A stretch of 64,000 nucleotides of DNA, from positions 124,001-188,000 of the forward strand of contig NZ_FOWX01000005.1 of NCBI RefSeq assembly GCF_900115555.1, in the 5' to 3' direction. Shown in pieces: positions 60,289 through 64,000 of this stretch (within the stretch, counting starts at the first letter, position 1; every line of letters starts with the position of its first letter). The notes below the pieces were generated by a model. The model ran no database searches, had not been told where the DNA came from, and saw nothing but the letters and a program-made list of their open reading frames with translations. The translations under genes were made by a program, and so were the position numbers. This stretch comes from Pseudomonas borbori. GTDB taxonomy: Bacteria > Pseudomonadota > Gammaproteobacteria > Pseudomonadales > Pseudomonadaceae.

Positions 60289-60618
60289 ATGGAAGCTTTG
60301 TTTGCCGGAGCCCTCGGCATCCTCACTGCCAGCGGTGTCTACCTGCTGCTGCGGGCGCGCACCTTTCCGGTGGTGATGGGTCTGACGCTGATCTCCTACG
60401 CGGTCAACCTGTTCCTGTTCGCCATGGGCCGCCTGCAGACCGGGGTGACCACGGTGATCGGCGCTAACGCCGGCTATGCCGATCCGCTGCCACAGGCATT
60501 GGTGCTGACCGCCATCGTGATTGGCTTCGCCATGACCGCCTTCGTGGTGGTGCTGGCGCTGCGCAGCGTCGGCGAAATGAAGACCGACCACGTCGATGGC
60601 CGGGAGTCCGCACGATGA
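60289..60618 (+). CDS. mnhC: Mrp-type antiporter subunit C
   Basis: This 109-residue NuoK-like protein has three membrane helices and the family segment FPVVMGLTLISYAVNLFLFAMG. The sequence ADPLPQALVLTAIVIGFAMTAFVV is a hallmark of MnhC. It starts one base after the mnhA stop codon and overlaps mnhD by 4 nt. Confidence 0.94.
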   Translation: MEALFAGALGILTASGVYLLLRARTFPVVMGLTLISYAVNLFLFAMGRLQTGVTTVIGANAGYADPLPQALVLTAIVIGFAMTAFVVVLALRSVGEMKTDHVDGRESAR

Positions 60619-62120
60619 ATCATGGCTTGATCCTGCCGATAGTGCTGCCGATGTTCATCGGCTGCCTGCTGCTGTTCGGTGCCCGGCTGAGCATACCGGT
60701 CAAACGCAGCCTGTCGTTGAGCAGCGCCGCCGTGCTGGTGCCGCTGAGCTTGTGGCTGATGGGGCAGGCCGACCAAGGGGGGCTGCAGGTCTATGCCCTG
60801 GGCAACTGGCAGCCGCCGTTCGGCATCATCCTGCTGCTTGATCGGCTCAGTGCGCTGCTGCTGGTGGCCACCGCGCTGCTGGCATTTTTCGCCCTGCTCT
60901 ATGCGACACGCGGCGATGACCAGCGCGGGCGCAACTTCCATGCGTTGTTCCAGTTCCAGTTGATGGGTATCAACGGCGCCTTTCTCACCGGCGACCTGTT
61001 CAACCTGTTCGTGTTCTTCGAGATCCTGCTGATCGCCTCCTATTCGCTGCTGCTGCATGGCGGCGGGCCGGAGCGGGTGCGCGCCGGCTTGCACTACGTG
61101 ATCCTCAACCTGGTCGGTTCGGCCTTGTTCCTGTTGGCGGTCGGCGTGCTCTACGGCATCACCGGCACCCTGAACATGGCCGACCTGGCCGTGCGGGTCG
61201 CGGCGGCCACTGCCGATCAGGCGCCATTGCTGGGCGCCGCCGGCTTGCTGCTGCTGGTGGTGTTCGGCCTGAAGGCGGCGTTCCTGCCGCTGTATTTCTG
61301 GCTGCCCAGGGCCTACGCCTCGGCCACGGCGCCGGTGGCGGCGCTGTTCGCGATCATGACCAAGATCGGCCTGTACTCGATCTTGCGCGTGTACACGCTG
61401 ATCTTCGGTGACGATGCCGGCATGCTGGCCAACATGGCCCAGGACTGGCTCTGGCCGCTGGCCCTGCTGACCATCGGTCTGGGCGTCATAGGTGCATTGG
61501 CGGCAGGCAGTTTGCACGGCTTGCTCGCCTACCTGGTGGTGGTCTCGGTCGGCACCCTGCTCGCGGGGATTTCCCTGGGCACGCCGCAGGCCTTGGCCGC
61601 CGCCCTGTATTACCTGCTGCACAGCACCTGGATCGCCGGTGGCCTGTTCCTCCTGGCCGACCTGATCGCGCGCCAGCGCGGGGACAAGGCGGCCCAACTG
61701 ATCCAGGGGCCGGCCCTGCAGAACCCGCATCTGCTGGGGATCCTGTTCTTTGTCGGCGCGATCAGTGTGGCCGGCTTGCCGCCGCTGTCCGGCTTCATCG
61801 GCAAGTTGTTATTGCTGCGTGCGGTCGAACCGGGCCTGCAGGCACTGTTCTTCTGGCCGGTAGTGTTGGGCGGTGGCCTGGCCACCCTGATCGCCCTCAG
61901 CCGCGCCGGCAGCACCCTGTTCTGGCGGGTCGGCCTGAGCCAGCTGGACAGCGCCGAGCTGGACCGCGGGCGCCTGCTGGCCTGTATCGGCTTGCTGCTG
62001 CTCAGTCCGCTGCTGGTCGGTCTGGCAGCGCCCCTGTTGACCTATGTCGAGGCGACGGCGGCCCAGTTGCTTGACCTGCAGTTGTATCGCCAGATCGTAG
62101 TGCCGGGAGGTGCATCATGA
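60615..62120 (+). CDS. mnhD: Mrp-type antiporter subunit D
   Basis: This 501-residue NuoM/ND2-like subunit has about 14 membrane helices, LTGDLFNLFVFFEILLIASYSLLLHG (residues about 115-140) and AAFLPLYFWLPRAYASATAPVAALFAIMTKIG. It carries conserved Glu/Lys residues for proton movement. Start and stop overlap neighbours by 4 nt each. Confidence 0.95.
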   Translation: MNHGLILPIVLPMFIGCLLLFGARLSIPVKRSLSLSSAAVLVPLSLWLMGQADQGGLQVYALGNWQPPFGIILLLDRLSALLLVATALLAFFALLYATRGDDQRGRNFHALFQFQLMGINGAFLTGDLFNLFVFFEILLIASYSLLLHGGGPERVRAGLHYVILNLVGSALFLLAVGVLYGITGTLNMADLAVRVAAATADQAPLLGAAGLLLLVVFGLKAAFLPLYFWLPRAYASATAPVAALFAIMTKIGLYSILRVYTLIFGDDAGMLANMAQDWLWPLALLTIGLGVIGALAAGSLHGLLAYLVVVSVGTLLAGISLGTPQALAAALYYLLHSTWIAGGLFLLADLIARQRGDKAAQLIQGPALQNPHLLGILFFVGAISVAGLPPLSGFIGKLLLLRAVEPGLQALFFWPVVLGGGLATLIALSRAGSTLFWRVGLSQLDSAELDRGRLLACIGLLLLSPLLVGLAAPLLTYVEATAAQLLDLQLYRQIVVPGGAS

Positions 62121-62620
62121 AGGCCCGTCGCTGGCTGCCCCATCCACTGCTGAGCCTGACCTTGCTGCTGGTCTGGCTGCTGCTGGTGAACGACATGAGC
62201 CTTGGCCACTGGTTGCTGGGTGCGCTGCTCGGCTGGCTGATTCCGCTGTTGACCCAGGTGTTCTGGATCAACCCGCCGCGTGTGCGCAAACCGCTGAAAC
62301 TGTGCCTGTTCCTCCTACGGATACTGGGTGACATCGTCATCGCCAACCTGCAGGTGGCCAAGCTGATTCTCGGCCCCAGCGCCAGGTTGCGTCCGGCTTT
62401 CGTCGAAATCCCCATGTTGCTGGAAGACGAACTGGCCCTGACCATGCTCGCCAGCATCATTTCCCTGACCCCGGGTACGGTGTCCGCCGATTTGAGCGAC
62501 GACCGCAAGATCCTCTTGGTGCATAGTCTGGATGTGGACGACGAAGCCGCTCTGGTCGAGCAGATCAAGCACCGCTACGAAGCACCACTGCTGGAGGTAT
62601 TCGCATGCTCGCCTACGTGA
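62117..62620 (+). CDS. mnhE: Mrp-type antiporter subunit E
   Basis: This 167-residue protein has two or three N-terminal membrane helices and a soluble C-terminal half containing IPMLLEDELALTMLASIISLTPGTVSADL, the MnhE signature block. It overlaps mnhD by 4 nt and mnhF by 16 nt. Confidence 0.94.
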   Translation: MKARRWLPHPLLSLTLLLVWLLLVNDMSLGHWLLGALLGWLIPLLTQVFWINPPRVRKPLKLCLFLLRILGDIVIANLQVAKLILGPSARLRPAFVEIPMLLEDELALTMLASIISLTPGTVSADLSDDRKILLVHSLDVDDEAALVEQIKHRYEAPLLEVFACSPT

Positions 62621-62874
62621 TTCCATTGTGCCTGGCGATCATGGGCCTGGCCTTGGTGCTGACCCTGGCGCGCCTGATCAAGGGGCCCGATATGCCGGAC
62701 CGCATCCTGGCCCTGGACACCCTGTACATCAACGCCATCGCCTTGCTGGTGCTGTTCGGCATCTGGCTGGGCTCGGATCTGTATTTCGAGGCGGCGCTGC
62801 TGATCGCCGTGATGGGCTTTATCGGTACCGTGGCGGTGGCTAAATACCTGCTGCGCGGCGACATCATCGAGTGA
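62605..62874 (+). CDS. mnhF: Mrp-type antiporter subunit F
   Basis: This 89-residue protein has three membrane helices with the family block RLIKGPDMPDRILALDTLYINAIALLVL and a C-terminal GFIGTVAVAKYLLRGD. The start lies inside the end of mnhE, as usual in this operon. Confidence 0.94.
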   Translation: MLAYVIPLCLAIMGLALVLTLARLIKGPDMPDRILALDTLYINAIALLVLFGIWLGSDLYFEAALLIAVMGFIGTVAVAKYLLRGDIIE

Positions 62875-62883
62875 GGAATGGTC

Positions 62884-63216
62884 ATGCATAGCTGGATCGA
62901 AGCCTTGGTCGCCCTGTTTCTGCTGCTGGGCAGCCTGTTTGCCCTGGTCGGCGCCATCGGCCTGTACCGCCTGCCGGACTTCTTCATGCGCCTGCACGGT
63001 CCGACCAAGTCGACCACCCTGGGCGTGGGCGGCATGGTCATCGCCTCGCTGATCTACTTCGGCAGCCGGGGCGAGGGCATCAGCCTGCACGAGCTGCTGA
63101 TCACCCTGTTTTTGTTCATCACCGCGCCGGTCAGCGCCCACATGCTGGCCAAGGCCGCCCTGCAGCAGAAGCTGCGCCTGAGCGACAAGACCCGCGGCCG
63201 GCCCTGGCAGCAGTAG
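62884..63216 (+). CDS. mnhG: Mrp-type antiporter subunit G
   Basis: The start at 62884 is preceded by GAGG 7 nt away; an ATG two codons earlier is too close to it. The 110-residue protein has three membrane helices, and GLYRLPDFFMRLHGPTKSTTLGVG is the MnhG signature. It is the last gene of the operon. Confidence 0.94.
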   Translation: MHSWIEALVALFLLLGSLFALVGAIGLYRLPDFFMRLHGPTKSTTLGVGGMVIASLIYFGSRGEGISLHELLITLFLFITAPVSAHMLAKAALQQKLRLSDKTRGRPWQQ

Positions 63217-63229
63217 GGCGATTGGACGG

Positions 63230-63250
63230 CGTTGCGTTCGGAGCGCAACG
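63230..63250. terminator. Hairpin after the antiporter operon
   Basis: CGTTGCG-TTCGGAG-CGCAACG forms a perfect 7-bp stem, 14 bp after the mnhG stop, without a T-run. The rest of the 180-bp gap to the next gene shows nothing else. Confidence 0.45.
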
Positions 63251-63396
63251 ATAACCCGCACAGCTTTGTGCCGCGTCGGTGAACCCATAGCGCACTGCCT
63301 GCCCAACCAGCGCCAGGCGCACAGTTCGCGCAGCCGACTGTACCTGTCCGCGCTGCATCGGCCTCTCTACACTCCAGTTTTTGCGTGGAGCGACCT

Positions 63397-64000
63397 ATGA
63401 GAGGGCAGGGCAGGGGAGTGGCAGTGGTCTGCCTGATCGTGGCCATGGCGCTGTGGGGCAGCTCCTTCATCGCCCTGAAATGGGCCTTCGCCGAGTTGCC
63501 GGCGCTGTGGGTGATCTTCGCCCGCATGGCCTTGGGCAGCCTGGTGTTCCTGCTCGCCTGGCGCTGGCGTGGACGCATCCTCTATCGTGCCGGCGACTGG
63601 AAGTACCTGCTCGGCCTAGCCGCCTGCGAGCCCTGCCTTTACTTCATCTTCGAGGCCCTGGCGCTGCAGAACACCAGCGCCGCACAGGCGGGGATGATCA
63701 CCGCGCTGCTGCCGTTGCTGGTGGCCATGGGCGCCTTTATCTTTTTGCACGAACGCATCAGCCGCACCACCCTGGCCGGCTTTCTGCTGGCGCTAGCGGG
63801 GGCGATCTGGCTGAGCCTGGCCGGCAATGCCGATGTCCATGCGCCGAAGCCGCTGCTCGGCAACTTCTACGAACTGCTCGCCATGCTCTGCGCCATGGGC
63901 TACACCCTGCTGCTCAAGCACCTGTCCGCGCGCTATTCGGCCTTTATCCTGACGGCGATGCAGGCGTTTATCGGCAGCCTGTTCTTCTTGCCGCTGGCGC
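63397..64000 (+). CDS. EamA-family (DMT) transporter, 3' end missing
   Basis: The frame starting at 63397 (MRGQGRGVAVVCLIVAMALW) runs out of the window. The visible 201 residues contain about six membrane helices with EamA features: GSSFIALKWAFAELPALWV and TSAAQAGMITALLPLLVAMGAFIFLHERISRT. This should be a drug/metabolite exporter of unknown substrate, not part of the antiporter operon. Confidence 0.85.
   Translation, partial: MRGQGRGVAVVCLIVAMALWGSSFIALKWAFAELPALWVIFARMALGSLVFLLAWRWRGRILYRAGDWKYLLGLAACEPCLYFIFEALALQNTSAAQAGMITALLPLLVAMGAFIFLHERISRTTLAGFLLALAGAIWLSLAGNADVHAPKPLLGNFYELLAMLCAMGYTLLLKHLSARYSAFILTAMQAFIGSLFFLPLA

Overview
The window is a gamma-proteobacterial chromosome segment, almost certainly a Pseudomonas of the P. 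aeruginosa/mendocina/stutzeri side of the genus. The GC content and codon use are high-GC throughout. Several blocks also follow gene orders I remember from P. aeruginosa: argF-ABC ATPase, grxD, bfr-bfd-rnt-pyrC-motY-argG-gloA, nth-rnfEGDCBA-metG-mrp-dcd, quiP to dinG, and pdxH to the Na+/H+ antiporter operon. No rRNA, tRNA, CRISPR, prophage or plasmid gene was found. The only mobile element is one complete IS66-type insertion sequence.

Layout. 1-2.9 kb: tail of a TRAP transporter operon (dctP partial, dctQ, dctM). 2.98-5.05 kb: IS66-family element with 21-bp inverted repeats and an 8-bp target duplication. 5.2-10.9 kb: secreted alpha/beta hydrolase, then a glycerol catabolism cluster (glpD, glpR, divergent ybaK-glpK) with two candidate GlpR operators. 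11-14.3 kb: PilJ-domain periplasmic protein, alginate-export-type porin with a sigma54-like promoter and a terminator-like hairpin in its leader, and a PhzF-family enzyme. 14.3-19.4 kb: ABC ATPase plus argF, a small lipoprotein and an orphan molybdopterin oxidoreductase. 19.6-25.3 kb: grxD, a Fur-box-preceded TonB receptor, bacterioferritin, bfd, rnt and pyrC. 25.5-28.5 kb: motY, argG, gloA and a PA3496-type small protein.

28.6-35.6 kb: nth and the complete six-gene rnf electron-transport operon, in which RnfC carries three nearly identical 62-residue repeats. 35.9-41.3 kb: metG, mrp, a cold-shock protein, dcd and nadE. 41.8-51.1 kb: many small envelope and metal-binding proteins: a QuiP-like acylase, DUF2489, a His/Cys-rich SEC-C miniprotein, a LEA-domain lipoprotein, a YchJ protein, two tandem OmpA-like lipoproteins, a frameshifted collagen-like gene and a CopD-like membrane protein. 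51.2-57.0 kb: dinG, a beta-lactamase-fold esterase, a third OmpA lipoprotein, pdxH and a SlyB-like lipoprotein. 57.5-63.2 kb: complete six-gene Mrp/Sha-type Na+/H+ antiporter operon (A/B fused, C-G). 63.4 kb to the end: start of an EamA-family exporter.

Most of the window is housekeeping and envelope biology. I see no obviously new defence, secretion or biosynthetic system. The less ordinary signals are regulatory: a 16-bp perfect hairpin that buries the ribosome-binding site of the second OmpA lipoprotein, a sigma54 promoter followed by a terminator-like hairpin ahead of the porin, a GlpR-type operator over the ybaK start, and a strong hairpin in the rnfC-rnfD spacer. All comparisons with other genomes are from memory; no search was run.
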